NCBI RefSeq assembly: GCF_003473485.1
Contig: NC_053048.1
Coordinates: 40,482,755 to 40,546,754, forward strand
Direction: 5' to 3'
DNA: 64,000 nt
From: Medicago truncatula
Lineage: Eukaryota; Streptophyta; Magnoliopsida; Fabales; Fabaceae
The first letter of the stretch is position 1. The number at the start of each line of letters is the position of its first letter. Of this stretch, positions 13,201 to 24,297 are shown one piece after another. Under the pieces are notes generated by a model that had not been told where the DNA came from, did not search any database, and saw only the letters and a list, made by a program, of their open reading frames with translations. Position numbers and translations under genes: made by a program.

Positions 13201-15383
13201 TGACCTATCTGTGACCAATTTAATTAAAATATGGAATACTTGAACTGAAGAATGTGATATTCCTACGCTACTCTTAGTCTTACACTGATACCAATTTATC
13301 CGGTTCCATGTTATAAATTTATGACTAGCCCTATGACGTCGCTTACACTTCAACAACTTGGTGGTAGACTATATAAAATATTTGGATACTGTGTTAGAGT
13401 ATCTTAAGAATTTTTTAAGAAAGATCTAAAGATTAATGAGTGAGATCGAAATATGGTTTATGATAGAACATTATGGCAATTTGATCCATGTAGCCGGTCC
13501 CACTTAGTGGGATAAGGCTTGGTTGTTGTTGTATATCTTAGTTTATCGCATAGGATTAGTTGTTTTTTTTTTTTTTTTAAATATATATATCTTAGGTTAG
13601 ATCATCTTTCAACATTAGCTTCCATAATTCTTAGTTTGTATAGTGTTGGTTCATAATCTTCTGTTTCAAATAATTATCAATCATATTGTACCATAATCAT
13701 ATTCAAAGTCTTTATTCTTTCTCTTCTCCCTCTCTTAAAAGACTAAAAGCCATAACTTCATGTGGTACCATCCTAAATAATGAAACTTCATAAAAAATCC
13801 AGAACTCTATTTTCTAGATGTTCTTCCTTTCCGTGTTCCTTAGTCGTGTTCTCTACCATTTACGACCATCATCCTCCAGTTCTGTTTGCTGCGTCCGTAG
13901 TATCTGCTTTTTCTAAAGTTGCCTTTCAGCTGCCCTGTGCTGCCAATTTGTTCTCTTATTTTGCTTCGTCATATGTTGGTACGGCACTAATTTCAGAAAC
14001 CATGTAGCTCAGTTCCATGCTGCAACTCAAACAGCTTCTTCCAAGGCTAATTGGAAGTTTGCAACATCTTAATTCCAGGCTGGTTTGCTACCTGTCATCC
14101 CAAGCTCAATCTCAATGTCCATGTTTTTTAATGATGAATTGAATAATCATAGAAAATAGAAAAGTGAGATGAAACAAGGAAGTGTCAAAACTAAGGAGTG
14201 TATTAACAAAACAACTTATGTGTTTCTTTTGTTTAAGCTAAGTAGTCAAGAAAGGACTTTATTGCTATATATACATATAATTGTTTTTCTATACATAGAA
14301 CTTGTTTATATTCTTGTTTATTCCCCAGTGACATGTTTGGCAAATGAACTGAATTTGAATTCTGATCAAATTAATACTCATTTTTCATCTATATTAGTTT
14401 CAAATGTGACATTATTCTTGGATGTATAGGCCAACTGGAATGCTTCTGTAGTACGATCCGATAGTTATGCTTAGTTATAGTTTTTCTACATAGTATGATT
14501 AATGTCGCACAAATTGCTGCAAGACTTCAAGCATATAATCTTTTGGTTTGTTAAATATACACTATTGTAGGAAAAGCAGAGACGAGCTCAACAAGCAAAA
14601 AAATCAGGGCCTGCTCAATCTGCTGTAGAGGCTGCTTGCCAAATGGTGAAAAGAAAGGTATTTTTTCAATAGTAGACTATATATGCATTTTCTTAGATGT
14701 TTTATTTACTAAACTTATTACTATAAAGCTTCTAGGCTTCTAGTCTTTTTAGGCATTTGCAAATTAGCGGATGCTCACACACATAAGATCTTCTGAAATT
14801 GTTTATATATTACTAATTTACAAACAATATTTGCTTACTTCTATCATTTGCAGGGGCTCAGTAACAAAGTCAATATGGATAACTTTGCAAAATTATTTGA
14901 AGACAAACCAGTAATTTGCTCTTGAACTCTCTTTTCCTTTTAACATGAGTATATTTGTATACACTTGAGTTTTGCCAATGAAACAAATATTCATATGATA
15001 TAGCTGAAACATAAATTCTGTTCCATCGATTCTGTCATTTGAAAGTTATCAACATTTAAAAGTTGAAGCTTAAAACCCGTTCCATCTAATGACATTGCTT
15101 TTGTTTTTTACTATACATGTTTAAAATAATTTTTTTCAACATATACATTATCAACAGTTAATTGTTTTGGAAATTGTTTTCTTATGATTAATCTATATTA
15201 CAGGCAGATGAACGTAATCCCAAGAAAGTAAGATTTGATCTAGCCTCTGATAATCACGATGATGAGCTGGGATCAGCGGATTATTTCGAGGATGGTGACA
15301 ATGATTGGTATAATAATGAAAATATGGATGAATCATATTTCCCTGAAGAAGATGGTTATAATTATGATGAGGGTTATTACTGA
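4286..15383 (+). CDS. BRF1: TFIIIB subunit BRF1 (TFIIB-related factor), 19 exons, 575 aa
   Basis: RNA polymerase III initiation factor that bridges TBP and Pol III at tRNA and 5S genes in the nucleus. Exons: 4286-4347, 4527-4608, 5808-5880, 6299-6381, 6485-6561, 7788-7844, 7939-8051, 8470-8549, 8686-8772, 9996-10076, 10150-10311, 10404-10508, 10922-10988, 11081-11145, 12542-12622, 12775-12903, 14571-14657, 14854-14910, 15204-15383. All junctions keep phase and have GT..AG ends. Zinc ribbon cysteines are C4, C7, C23 and C26. Two cyclin folds span about residues 70-150 (FTRGRKSEQVRAACLYLA) and 180-265 (TGRKPGGLFAAALYTSA, HICEQTMNKRLIEYE). VSGGFGGGLDPPAFQRAE follows at about 323. The TBP-binding block (SDIDDQE, then NEEEKSYRKIIWENQNREYLE) lies at about 390-425, followed by Ala-rich and KKR-rich stretches and an acidic Asp/Tyr tail. 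The start is the first ATG and matches the family's N-terminus. Intron 9 hides a promoter-like block and intron 14 an LTR-type insertion. Confidence 0.93.
4826..5275. mobile_element. MITE interrupted by a second MITE (BRF1 intron 2)
   Basis: The outer element has related ends: 'gtgtaaaatagttttatactgac' at the left and 'cagtgtaaactattttacaccg' at the right. The inner element (about 4914-5022) has near-perfect 30-bp inverted ends built on 'gagtttaatttatata' and 'gtcagtgta'. Both end sequences are typical of short non-autonomous DNA transposons common in legumes; the superfamily was not assigned. They lie wholly within an intron and leave both neighbouring exons intact. Confidence 0.6.
7020..7660. 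mobile_element. possible LTR-like remnant in BRF1 intron 5
   Basis: The sequence contains LTR-like text such as 'ataaatactcttgtaactg' and a G/A-rich block with 'gagagagaccgagagaaat'. No inverted or direct ends could be paired, so this is only a suspicion. Confidence 0.2.
9460..9780 (+). promoter_or_regulatory. promoter/5'-leader-like block inside BRF1 intron 9
   Basis: The sequence 'tcatcaaagttta...ggcattttgagggtatt' followed by 'cattagtcattagggc', then a C/T-rich, CpG-bearing stretch (gcgcgctctctcactctgtccctcaccgcc) and 'ttttccggcggtatct', looks like a promoter with a transcribed leader. The same order of motifs occurs at about 22.2-22.47 kb, in front of the truncated BRF1 copy. It sits 220-530 bp before exon 10, which contains an in-frame Met (HICEQTM). 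A transcript starting here could encode an N-terminally shortened BRF1; that is inference. Confidence 0.4.
11114..11531 (+). repeat. perfect 209-bp tandem duplication spanning BRF1 exon 14 end
   Basis: Copy 1 is 11114-11322 and copy 2 is 11323-11531; they read as identical base for base. Each copy carries the last 32 nt of exon 14 (GNFSDIDDQE region), its splice donor, intron sequence and the first part of the LTR-type insertion. The unit is 209 nt, not a multiple of three, so use of the second donor would shift the frame and end translation about ten residues later. Confidence 0.92.
11484..12070 (-). mobile_element. degenerate LTR/TRIM-type retroelement
   Basis: Two related blocks, one starting 'tgttgggtaatttgaccc' near 11484 and one 'tgttgggagaaataacggg' near 11806, both continue into 'ccacatctcca(t/c)cc' and look like two LTR ends. 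Between them, read on the minus strand, is 'ttgatatcggagcctgctcgg', close to an initiator-Met-tRNA primer-binding site (tggtatcagagcc). The text at 11540-11580 matches, inverted, the block at 54.69-54.76 kb. The 3' part (11920-12050) resembles antisense Ty1-copia sequence. No intact gag or pol was seen. Confidence 0.5.
13430..13545 (+). mobile_element. 3' tail of an RTE-type LINE
   Basis: The sequence 'cggtcccacttagtgggata' followed by 'aggcttggttgttgttgta' is the characteristic 3' end of plant RTE-clade LINEs with a GTT-rich tail. It lies in BRF1 intron 16. Only this short tail is present. Confidence 0.5.
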
Positions 15384-16290
15384 TTAGTTGGTTGATGCTG
15401 TTTCTATTGCAATCCATATTCAACATGGCTGCCGGCAGGGGAACTGGAGATTGTTGAAGTCTTTGGATGTTTAGTTGTCATCTATTTTGAGATGGCATGA
15501 ATAGGTGGGTTTTTCCACGCCATTTTTAATCATAGGTAACATACATGAACCTATAACAGGAAATTGTTAGGTATTATTTAGGATTCATCTTGGTAGCTGT
15601 TATCTGGTAGGGGTACTCCATTTGACATAAAATGTTTAAGATATTGCGTTACATACCAAAAAATATTCATCGAAATACAAAAATGGTACATTTAATCATG
15701 TCAATAGCTAAATTAGATATATATGATAGCTACAAAATCTCACAGTTGACACTGAAAGTCTTTCCTATCATTTTAGATAGGTTTTTTTTCTTACTAAATT
15801 TTAGCAAGGTTTTAAAATGCAGATCAGCTATTGATCTGGTTGGGGTATTGGTAAGTGTTTGAAACAGCGAGTCTGGTTAAATTTAATTACACTCGTGTAA
15901 AATATGGATAGTGTTATACTGCTCAATAAATTTTTATCAGACATATATTTTTACAAATTAATCATCTGACTGAAAGTTTATATCATATAGATTGTCCTTT
16001 AAATTTTTATTTCAATTTGAAATGATTTGATGTTATTGATACGCAAGATTAACACTGTTCGATAATAGTACTTAAGAGGTTAATCTTGACGTGTTTCAAT
16101 AACATATTAATTGATTTCAGATTGTTTTAATAAATTTATAGATAAAATCTACATGCTATAAGCTTTCAACCAGTGATCAATTTTCAAACATATATATTTG
16201 GTAAAAAAAATAATTGAGGGGTATAACACTATTAATTTTTAAGTTGGTAGGTTTATCCGTCTTATATTTATATTGTCGGATGTACAACAT
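15384..16290. other. BRF1 3' flank, non-coding
   Basis: AT-rich 3' UTR and intergenic DNA. No gene was seen. Confidence 0.5.
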
Positions 16291-16291
16291 A

Positions 16292-16385
16292 ATAATGGCG
16301 TAGCTTGGCGGTGGTGTAGTGCTCATGTTTTATCCAAATGACTTGGGTTCGATCCGTGCTTCTAGAGATTTTTTATTTTTATTTT
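16292..16385 (+). mobile_element. possible SINE (tRNA-like B box)
   Basis: The sequence 'gtagcttggcggtggtgtag' resembles a Pol III A box, and 'gggttcgatccgtgc' 40 nt later matches the B-box consensus GGTTCGANNCC. A T-rich tail follows. It is too diverged and too short for a tRNA gene. Confidence 0.35.
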
Positions 16386-16399
16386 GGCCATTATAATTA

Positions 16400-17569
16400 G
16401 GCTAAAATGCATTTTTGCCCCTTATGTTTGGCTGCGTATCAATTTTGGCTCCCTATTAAAAAAAAAAATCACTTTCCAATCCCCTAACTTCATCCCCTTT
16501 TGCAATTTATAGGCCCCCCTCTGATTTTGACCAAATCAAAGGCTATTATTGAATTAAATTTAAATAAAAAATAATGATAGGAATAGGATTAAATCAGGGG
16601 TCAAGATTAAAACACTGAATATGAGTGTTATTGTGTCCCTCAGCTAATAAACCCCATTCCTTCTCTTCTCTTTGTTCTCATCATCTTCAAAAATCTTGAA
16701 AATACCCAATAAAATTAGTGTCCTCATTACAAATTTAAAATGCATAAACAGAAAAGGTAAAACTCATGAAAAAGGAGGAAAATAAGTATATGGTCGTGGA
16801 TCACTTTCTCGGCCCGGGAGTGTAGAACTCTGGTGCCGTGGTTGTCAGAAAAGTTGGTCCGATTGTGAAATAATAGTTGGCCTTGGATCTGAATTTTCTT
16901 TAATTTTCTTGAATGGTATTAAATTTTGTTGTGTGAATTTGTGTTTTTTTTTAGGATGGTACAGTTGAAAGAAGAGGCTATGATGAGAGATCTTCGTCGA
17001 CGACGGAGAAATTTGTGTCGAGATTCGATGGATTGCAGTTCATAGAAACGCTGATAACTGCTCATAGATGAAAGTGGGGTTCATAATTTTTCTTCTTCCT
17101 CATATGTTTCTTCGTCTTGTTGAACTTCTTCTGTGGTTTTGAGAAGAATATTTCACTTGTTGGAGATATATTTCTTTTTGTTTTCTTTTAAGAGAAAATC
17201 TGTGTGATGATACGAAATTATTATCTGGTGCTTTTCTTTTTTGTAATCCTTAATGGGCAATGAAAAATAAAAGTATAAGATTTTGGATGGTTTAAAAAAA
17301 ATGGTGAGAGTTGTTGGTGTTGTTTTTCTTCTAGAAAAAAAGAAAGAAGATGAAGTAGTGATGAGTGAGGAGGGAAATTATTTTTAATTTCTTTTTTTTG
17401 TTTTTTTTTTTAATTTTAAATTACACAATGGCCTTTGACCTGGCCAAAATCAGAGGGGCCTATGAATTGCAAAAGCGGGTAAAATTAGGGGGTTGGAAAG
17501 TGATTTTTTTTAATAGGGGATTAAAATTGCTACGGAGCCAAACGTAGGGGTCAAAAGTATATTTTAGCC
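16400..17569. mobile_element. long-TIR DNA transposon with internal cargo
   Basis: The left end begins 'ggctaaaatgcatttttgcc' and the right end is its inverted counterpart, with about 165 bp of inverted similarity running through 'ggcccccctctgattttgac'. The flanks read TTA on both sides. The middle (about 16.78-17.07 kb) is less AT-rich and contains 'tctcggcccgggagtgtag' and 'cttcgtcgacgacggagaa', unlike the surrounding DNA and suggestive of captured gene sequence. No transposase is present. The superfamily is unclear: long TIRs suggest Mutator, a 3-bp TTA duplication suggests PIF/Harbinger. Confidence 0.7.
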
Positions 17570-17572
17570 TTA

Positions 17573-18170
17573 ATATAAAGTTACTATCATGGATGTATTT
17601 TAACATGCTCTGTTAAGTTATGTCAAAATAAAATAAAATAAATCTCTTAAGATTTTATTAAAAAGAAAACTCTTAAATTAACGACATGTTTTCAATTGAT
17701 ATCTTTTTAGTGGATGATATATCTCTAAACGTTCTTTAAATATTGAAATCGGTTTGGACTCTAATGAAGCATGCTAGTTCTACTAACTCGTTTAAACTTA
17801 TTCCATAAAAAAAGTTGTCGATCCAGTGTGATAGACGGAGAAACGTTAATTTTTTTGTCAAATAGTCTATTGATTAGTTCAATGGAGCTAAAATTACCTG
17901 ACGAATACAAATTGATTACGTGTCATGTAGGGACTGAAGTTCTATTTTCGGATTTCATACTTCTCACACTTAGATCATATAGCTACTAGACTATTTGATG
18001 GAAGAAGAAAACAATAGTGATAAATTATGGAAAGTAAAATATATTTGGATCCCTTAACCATTTGGTCTAAGGTTTGATTCTTGTCGATGTGAATGAAGAA
18101 GCATTTGTTGGGAGATGTCAAACCCTTAAATAGATCTTAGTTATATTGAAGGGATTAGTCACCGCAGTTA
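17573..18170. other. non-coding stretch
   Basis: Nothing recognisable was seen; only short, unrelated open frames. Confidence 0.4.
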
Positions 18171-19365
18171 CATTTGATTTTAAAGCTGTTCATAAGAGTG
18201 GTAGGAGGGGTAGGGGTTATTAGATTTTGTTTCCTTTCAAACTTTTGGTTCTTGAAGAGAGGGAGAATGTTGATGTTAGCAGTAGCATATGTCATGACCT
18301 TCTTGTTAGTTCTAGTTATGCACTTTGTTGATGAATTTGTCTCTTCCCTTAGTGTTATGTCCAGATTAAATAATGTTTTAGTTGCTGCTTTGTGGTCTTC
18401 TACTAGACCTCGACCTATCAGTAACAACCAATTGAATTAAAATTTGGTATACTTGAAGAATGTGATAGAATCTCAGAAAATCATATCATGTAGGAAGTTA
18501 TGCTCTCTGGTACAACAAGTGTTCCTAGTCTTAACACTAATACCAATTGGCCCTGTCCCATTTTATAAACTTATGACCAGAGCTTTAGTGTTGCTTACAC
18601 TTATATAATGTGGAAGTTAGACTATATAAAAAATGAGCAGATTTGTATAAAACTATGAGTGATTTTATTGAAAGATTGATAAAGGATAAAAGATAATAGG
18701 AGAGAATTCTCTCCACGAAAGGTTTATCCTTCACAATAGAGAATTACTTTATTCAAAAAGACTCCTATGCATGCCAAATGAAATTTTTATGACCAAATGG
18801 CTCTATTGTTCCATGCCACAACTCCAACGGTTTCGTCAAAGGCTATAACAGGAAGTTCGCAACATCTTATTCCAGGCTGGTCCCTTAACTATTATCGAAA
18901 GCTCAAAACATCTATATGTTTTTTCATGTAGTAGCAGAACACATAATGTGTATTTCTTTTGTTTAAGCCAAGGAATCAAGAAATGTCATAATTGGTATAT
19001 ATACACATATGCGTTTGTCTATATTGTTTACTACTTATTCATATTCAAATCAAATTAATACTCATTTTTCATTTATATTTGTTTCAAATGGGACAGCATT
19101 TATTTATGTGCAGGCCAAGTGAAATGCTTAGTAGTGCGGATCCAACTGTTATGCATAGTTTTATTGTCTACATAGTATGATTAATGTTGCATAAAGTACT
19201 GCTAGACTTCAACATATAATTTTTTGGTTTGGTAAATACACTATTGTAGGAAATGAAGGAGAGACAAGCTCAGATCTACGAGACGGGACGACACTAGAGA
19301 CGAGACCAAACAAGACATAAAGTACTACTAGACTTCAACATATAATTTTTTGGTTTGTTAATATG
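18170..19365 (+). pseudogene. partial BRF1 copy 1 (intron 16 and stub of exon 17)
   Basis: The sequence follows BRF1 intron 16 (13.15-13.4 and 13.96-14.57 kb) at many points, for example 'ttccaggctggt', 'cttttgtttaagc' and 'ctacatagtatgattaatgt'. It then reaches an acceptor (attgtag) and a short exon 17-like sequence, EMKERQAQI, which runs into a stop a few codons later. A 45-bp block, 'gctagacttcaacatataat...', is repeated at about 19.19 and 19.32 kb. The copy has no upstream BRF1 exons and cannot make a BRF1 protein. It shares 'gagacgggacgac' after the stub with copy 2, so the two broken copies are closer to each other than to BRF1. Confidence 0.7.
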
Positions 19366-19429
19366 TTCTCAAACTTTCACCTCTAAGTTAGAAATGATTT
19401 GCATTTTGTTGGAATTACATTCCATATTT

Positions 19430-20240
19430 TATGTATTGCTTCTACTTATGCGGAAGTCATGCGCTTCTAAGGCATGTTTTCAACTTCCATTTAATTCCTT
19501 CATCGACTGTCCAAACATGACTATATCATTTCCAAAATGTATACAACTTGGCTATAACTCTTGGGTGTTTTTTTTCTCAAGTACATCCAAAACTAAAGTA
19601 AAAAAGTAAGGGTTTAGGATTGACCGATGGTGCAATCTTACAGTTACGAGAAAATTGTTAGTTTCCCCACCATACATCCTTGCACTCTAGTCGTAGCCCC
19701 CCATACATATCATTGATACCTGAGATATAAGCAATTCTAACCCATTTTATTTATTGAGCTTTCCACAAAATCTTTCTAGCCACTTTATCGTATGCATTTT
19801 CCAAATCAATGAAAATTAAGTGCAAGTCTTTTTTATCCATCTGGTATCACTCCATCACACGTCCTAGTAAGTTCATTTGCTTTCATGGTCAACCTACCAG
19901 ACATACAACTGAATTGGTTGTGAATAACTCGAGTCATTTTTTGTAGTCTCATTTCAATCGATCTTCCCCATAACTTCATAGTATGACTCATAAGTTTAAT
20001 TTCCTTATATTTTGCGCAATTTTGTAAATCCCCTTTTAGTTCTTATAGATTAGAATTAAAGTGTTTCTCCTTCACTAGTCGTTTGATTTGAGACCTATAT
20101 CACCAAGATTTTTTTTTTCACTTCAATAATTATGTTGTCTGACCCAACTAATTTGCGATCACCCATCATTTTCAACGTTTTTTTTACCTCTTCACGAATC
20201 CGACATAGAAGGTATACTTTTGATCATCGTCTCTAATGTT
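19430..20240 (-). mobile_element. degenerate RTE-type LINE reverse transcriptase
   Basis: Read on the minus strand, broken frames give LHLIFIDLENAYDKVARKIL, followed by WVRIAYISGINDMYGG, and upstream a decayed NYRGIKLMS-like and FSCMSGRL block. This is the order of reverse-transcriptase motifs in RTE-clade LINEs. Stops and frame changes are frequent, so it is a dead fragment. Confidence 0.7.
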
Positions 20241-20499
20241 TAGCTTGTTAGAGTCCAAAAAAGATTTGCTTAATTTACCAGATTACCGTTATACTCAACA
20301 ATTTTTGTTAGTTACATATTTTGAAAAAGAAAGTCGTCATTGGGTTAAAATTTATATCACACACATTATCTTTGTTAATTCGAATACACGAATATTTACG
20401 TCGTTTAATAATAATCTTAATTTGTTTCAATAAAAGTAAAAAGGGTTTTAGATTTAGTCGAAAATTTAGGGAGATCATGTACAAGATTTAAACTTTCAA

Positions 20500-21135
20500 A
20501 TTCAATGGTTAATTGTTAATATTTATATTGTCGTCCTTATAGCATATAAATAATGAAACAGGCTACGGAGTTTTGCTTTTGATCTCTACAGGGTTATGTA
20601 GTTCGACGCTATCTTGGCGCATATTTGATGAAGTTACATTTTTTCTTTTTGAATCAGCAAAAGTTTTTCAAAGCATAGCCCGTGCAAGACGCACAACGAT
20701 AATCACAATTAATTTGGTTAATTTAATTGGTTTAATATTTATATTGTCATCCTTATAACATAAATAAGGAAACATGCAGCCTACAGGCGTTTTGCGCTTG
20801 ATCTCTGCAAGGGTGTGTGGTTCGACGCTATCTTGGCGCATATTTGACTTTTGCGGACGGAGTGTTTCATTTAGAGGGGGTTATTTTTGAGTTGAGTAGT
20901 GGCGATAGGAGGTTATGGATATCGTTTATTCAGTGGTCGATTGCGTGTAGGAGTTTGTTTTTAGATAACCATGCTTATTTTGGTGGGTGTTGTGCGCATG
21001 GGTATCTTTTTTTGGTGTTTGTTCTACAGATGTTCCGCATATATATGGCGCCTTTCGTTTGTATCGTATCACCGGTCTTTATTCGTCTTGAACATGAATC
21101 TGATTTTTAATAATATTTGCTGATTAAAAAAAAAA
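20500..21135 (+). mobile_element. LINE 3' end, A-tailed, with duplicated head
   Basis: The block at about 20.78-21.13 kb ends in 'taataatatttgctgatt' plus an A run and matches the fragment at 0.54-0.85 kb. Its first part ('ttcgacgctatcttggcgca') is also found 200 bp earlier (about 20.50-20.63 kb), so the head is duplicated. No intact coding frame was seen. Confidence 0.55.
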
Positions 21136-21139
21136 AAAC

Positions 21140-21459
21140 ACTCCACGAGCCTATTTCGTAAATCAACCTCCCATATTGTAATACAAATGAAGCTCTGTCG
21201 TAACTTATTGTGCAAGTAATCACATAGGATTATTGTTACTAACTACTTAGCAAGGCAACTTACTGTCCAAGCAATCAAGTTCTAACTAATCTATCTATTA
21301 TCATCTTCGTGATGCAATACACCCTAAATCTATTTGCTGCATCGTTACATTATTTTTTGTATTTTATTCGTTTTAAATAACATTTTTTTATATAAATTAT
21401 CTGCGGCGCCCTAGCATTTTAATTTAATTTAAGTTACATTAATTTATTTGAATGTTAGG
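21140..21459. other. non-coding stretch
   Basis: Nothing recognisable was seen. Confidence 0.4.
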
Positions 21460-21650
21460 CATTATTTTATAAGCGCTTTGTTCCTCATCAATGATAGAGA
21501 GAATAAACTTGAGGCGGTTAGCAAAGGTTTTGGTTACAATCTTCATGAATAGGATCACATTACAAAGACTAATGGTTGATAGTACTTTGATGATGTTATG
21601 TTCTTGCATTTAGGGATTGGGACAAGACAATAAAGGTTTTCAGAAACAAT
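21460..21650 (-). mobile_element. L1-type LINE reverse transcriptase fragment
   Basis: On the minus strand, in two frames, the text reads like LVPIPKCKN, then (Y)YQPL, KIVTKTFANRLK and LSIIDEEQSA. This matches the LIPK..P..FRPISLCNV..K...K.LANRLK...P..I...QSAF block of L1 reverse transcriptases. It is frameshifted and truncated on both sides. Confidence 0.6.
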
Positions 21651-22194
21651 GGATAAAGTCATAATAAAATTAAAAGGAAGATTAGATTCTAGAATTGAAA
21701 CTCAAACTTGTAATTTCAATTTAGAATCAATTTTTGACACAAAATCATTTATATCATACATGTAAAAATAAATTTTATCTATCTAGAGTCAATTTAGATT
21801 TCTCGAAAAGATACAATAGTATGAACCATCAAAATAAGTTGTCACAAAGTTGGTTAACATGGCGAGGAGTTACAGATACCCAATCCCTCCTTAACAAATG
21901 ATCGAATCACCCACCAAAAATTGATAAGCAAACAAATTCCTTACTGACTCTCCTTCAAGCACTCTACAACCTTCCATCTTTAAGACTACCCTTTGAATTA
22001 AGAAACACAAAATAGAGTAGTATCTTGAAAAAGAATGAATGAAATAAAATAAGTGGGAAGAAGGATTGAAGAAATATAATTTATTTATAGGGTTATGATT
22101 AAGGATGATTTCGGGACTTGGAATTAGGGTTCCGTAAAATAAATTAGGGGAACTTTCTGTGTATCTTGTCTTGGAGTACAAAATACATAAAATT
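21651..22194. other. non-coding stretch
   Basis: Flank of the truncated BRF1 copy 2. A 96-codon minus-strand open frame at 21891-22181 has no recognisable domain and is not supported. Confidence 0.35.
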
Positions 22195-22199
22195 TTAGC

Positions 22200-22470
22200 C
22201 CATTTTCATCGTGAAATGGCGGGAATTTTTTATTCTGAGGTGAAACTTCAAAAGTACCCGTCATCAAAGTTTATACACTATGGCATTTTGAGGGTATTTT
22301 TGGAAATCTATCGTAATTAAAATAAACAAATAGTACTACACTAGAACGTTCATTAGTCATTAGGGTTTTTGATATGAAAAAAAATTAATCATAGTCATTA
22401 GGGTTTCATCTCGCTTTCTGATTTCTCAATCTCCGGAGTTTCGCGAAGACGTTTGCCGGCGGTTCTGTGG
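22200..22470 (+). promoter_or_regulatory. promoter/leader-like block of BRF1 copy 2
   Basis: It shares 'catcaaagttta', 'ggcattttgagggtat' and 'cattagtcattagggttt' with the block in BRF1 intron 9 (9.46-9.78 kb), then has a leader-like stretch ending 'gccggcggttctgtg' before a possible donor (gtatcc). No transcript evidence is available. Confidence 0.4.
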
Positions 22471-22605
22471 TATCCTTTCTTTCCCTTCTTTTTCCTTTGT
22501 TTCACTGTCCAGTCAAAATCCCTCATTCACACAATCATCGCGTCGGTGATCATTGGGTCAATGAAGATTTTAAGTAGATTTTTTTTTTACTTTTTTTTAT
22601 GGTAG

Positions 22606-24297
22606 GTGTGCACTAACAGCCATTCCTGGCTCGGCTGCTATACGAGAACAATTAGTTGAGCTGGATTTAAGGGAATCATTATTTGTAAGTTCCATGTGTA
22701 AAAGTTGTCTAATCAAATCAAAAGGTCGAACACCTCTTGTTCTAAACTAAAATTCCAACCTTGAAATCTGCACAGTTTGATCTCGATCCAACCAACATTT
22801 ACTTGGTAAATGCAGAATTTTGTGGTGGCAGTTTTTTATTTTTTATTTTTTTGTGGTGGCTCGTTTGCCTGCTATTTTTTGAGACCTTAGGTTTTTCTTT
22901 CCATAAATTTATTATTATGATTTATATATTGTGATTATGATTATGTTTCCTTTCAAGCTTTCGAATTTTAAAGATAAAGAATGATCATGTTAGCAGTAAG
23001 ATATAGCATTAACCTTCACAGTAGTTTAGTTATACACTTTATGAATTTGGTTCTTCATTCAGTGTTATATCCAGATTTTGTAATGTTCTAGTTCTTGTTA
23101 TGAGGTGTTTTTTTATATTTGGATTACCAAAGCTCTATACACTTTTGGGATCTTATATTTAGAGTATGTTTTTGGTTACAGGTTGAAGAGTTGAATACAA
23201 TGGCAAAAGAGCATGAAAAAAACAGTGAATTCAAAGCATCTACTTCAAAAAATCTACCGTGTCAGTGTGAGCACAAAGATAGCAAAGTGTCCTATTGTGT
23301 TCTTGGACTATGTGAAACATGCTTTAAACATGTTAGTAGTTTCTTTCTTGTCTAGATGTTAGTAGCTTATTTTGCATATTTCATTTTGCAAACACAATTT
23401 TCAAATATCTTTTTCTCCACTTCCTTTGGTTAGGTGTTGAAAGCGTCAAACAGTGCATACAAGAGACAGGAAAAAGAATTGCTCGCCGCTGCGCTAGAAA
23501 GTATTTCCGCGTGCTCTTATTTTCTCTTTAGGGAATGTAGATTTCCTCTGTTTACAGCTATTAATTCTTACTTTTCTCAAAAGTGCTTTTAGGGGACGAT
23601 TTTGAGAGTGAATCCTCTAAAGATGATGATAATGATGACTCGCATAGAGATGATGACTCCACTGCAGAAGCTCAAGATGAATCAGAAAGTTTCTCTGATA
23701 TCGACGACGAAGAGGTGACTAATAAGTGAATGTTTTATCTGTTAGAGCTGCAAATGACTGTTACATTATTTTAGCAAAACTATTTTCAGATTTTTGATAG
23801 ACGGCAAATAGATACATTTTTTTTTAACATGATATTTTTGTTAGGCTCTTGAAATTTTTCCATCTAGATGCTGCTTTGTATTACACACACAAGCACATAT
23901 TTGTGTCCGCGCTATTTTACTATCATTTCATGGTCATGCATAAGACATTGATTATTCTCGCTGTGAAAATGCTGCATAGGTTGATGGCTACCTTTTAAAT
24001 GAGGAAGAGAGGCATTACAGACAGAAAACATGGGAAAATCAGTACCAAGAGTATTATGAGGTACAAACAATTTTATTCCCACTTTCTATCATGATTGACA
24101 AATGTATTGAACTTATTCATGTTCTTGTGTCTTTCCCTGCAAGGCAGTAACATGTTTGGCAAATGAACTGAATTCATATTCTGCTCAAATTAATAATCAT
24201 TTTTCATTTATACTAGTTTCAAATGGGACAACATTCTTTAATAATCATTTTTGGTTTATTATTGTAGGAAATGAAGCAAAGACAAGATCAGATGTGA
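22606..24297 (+). pseudogene. partial BRF1 copy 2, chimeric and truncated
   Basis: Exon-like blocks in order: 22606-22684 (an unrelated sequence with an open frame, ALTAIPGSAAIREQLVELDL, then RESLF), 23182-23331 (BRF1 exon 11: VEELNTMAKEHEKN), 23434-23500 (exon 13), 23593-23714 (exon 14, with an Asp-rich insertion), 23980-24060 (exon 15: NEEERHYRQKTWENQYQEYYE) and 24268-24297 (exon 17 stub ending at TGA). BRF1 exons 12 and 16 and everything encoding the zinc ribbon and cyclin folds are missing. All retained junctions stay in phase. From the first usable Met in the exon 11-like block, the spliced product would be about 143 aa and would keep the TBP-binding block. It could be a transcribed short gene or a pseudogene; I favour pseudogene because the product stops early and lacks the core domains. 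Confidence 0.7.

Noticed and set aside
9460..15383. BRF1 as two separate genes (N-terminal and C-terminal halves)
   Set aside because: The promoter-like block suggested a second gene, but exon 10 at 9996-10076 completes the second cyclin fold in phase, giving one continuous 19-exon gene.
16292..16385. tRNA gene
   Set aside because: A B-box-like motif is present but no cloverleaf can be formed; a SINE is more likely.
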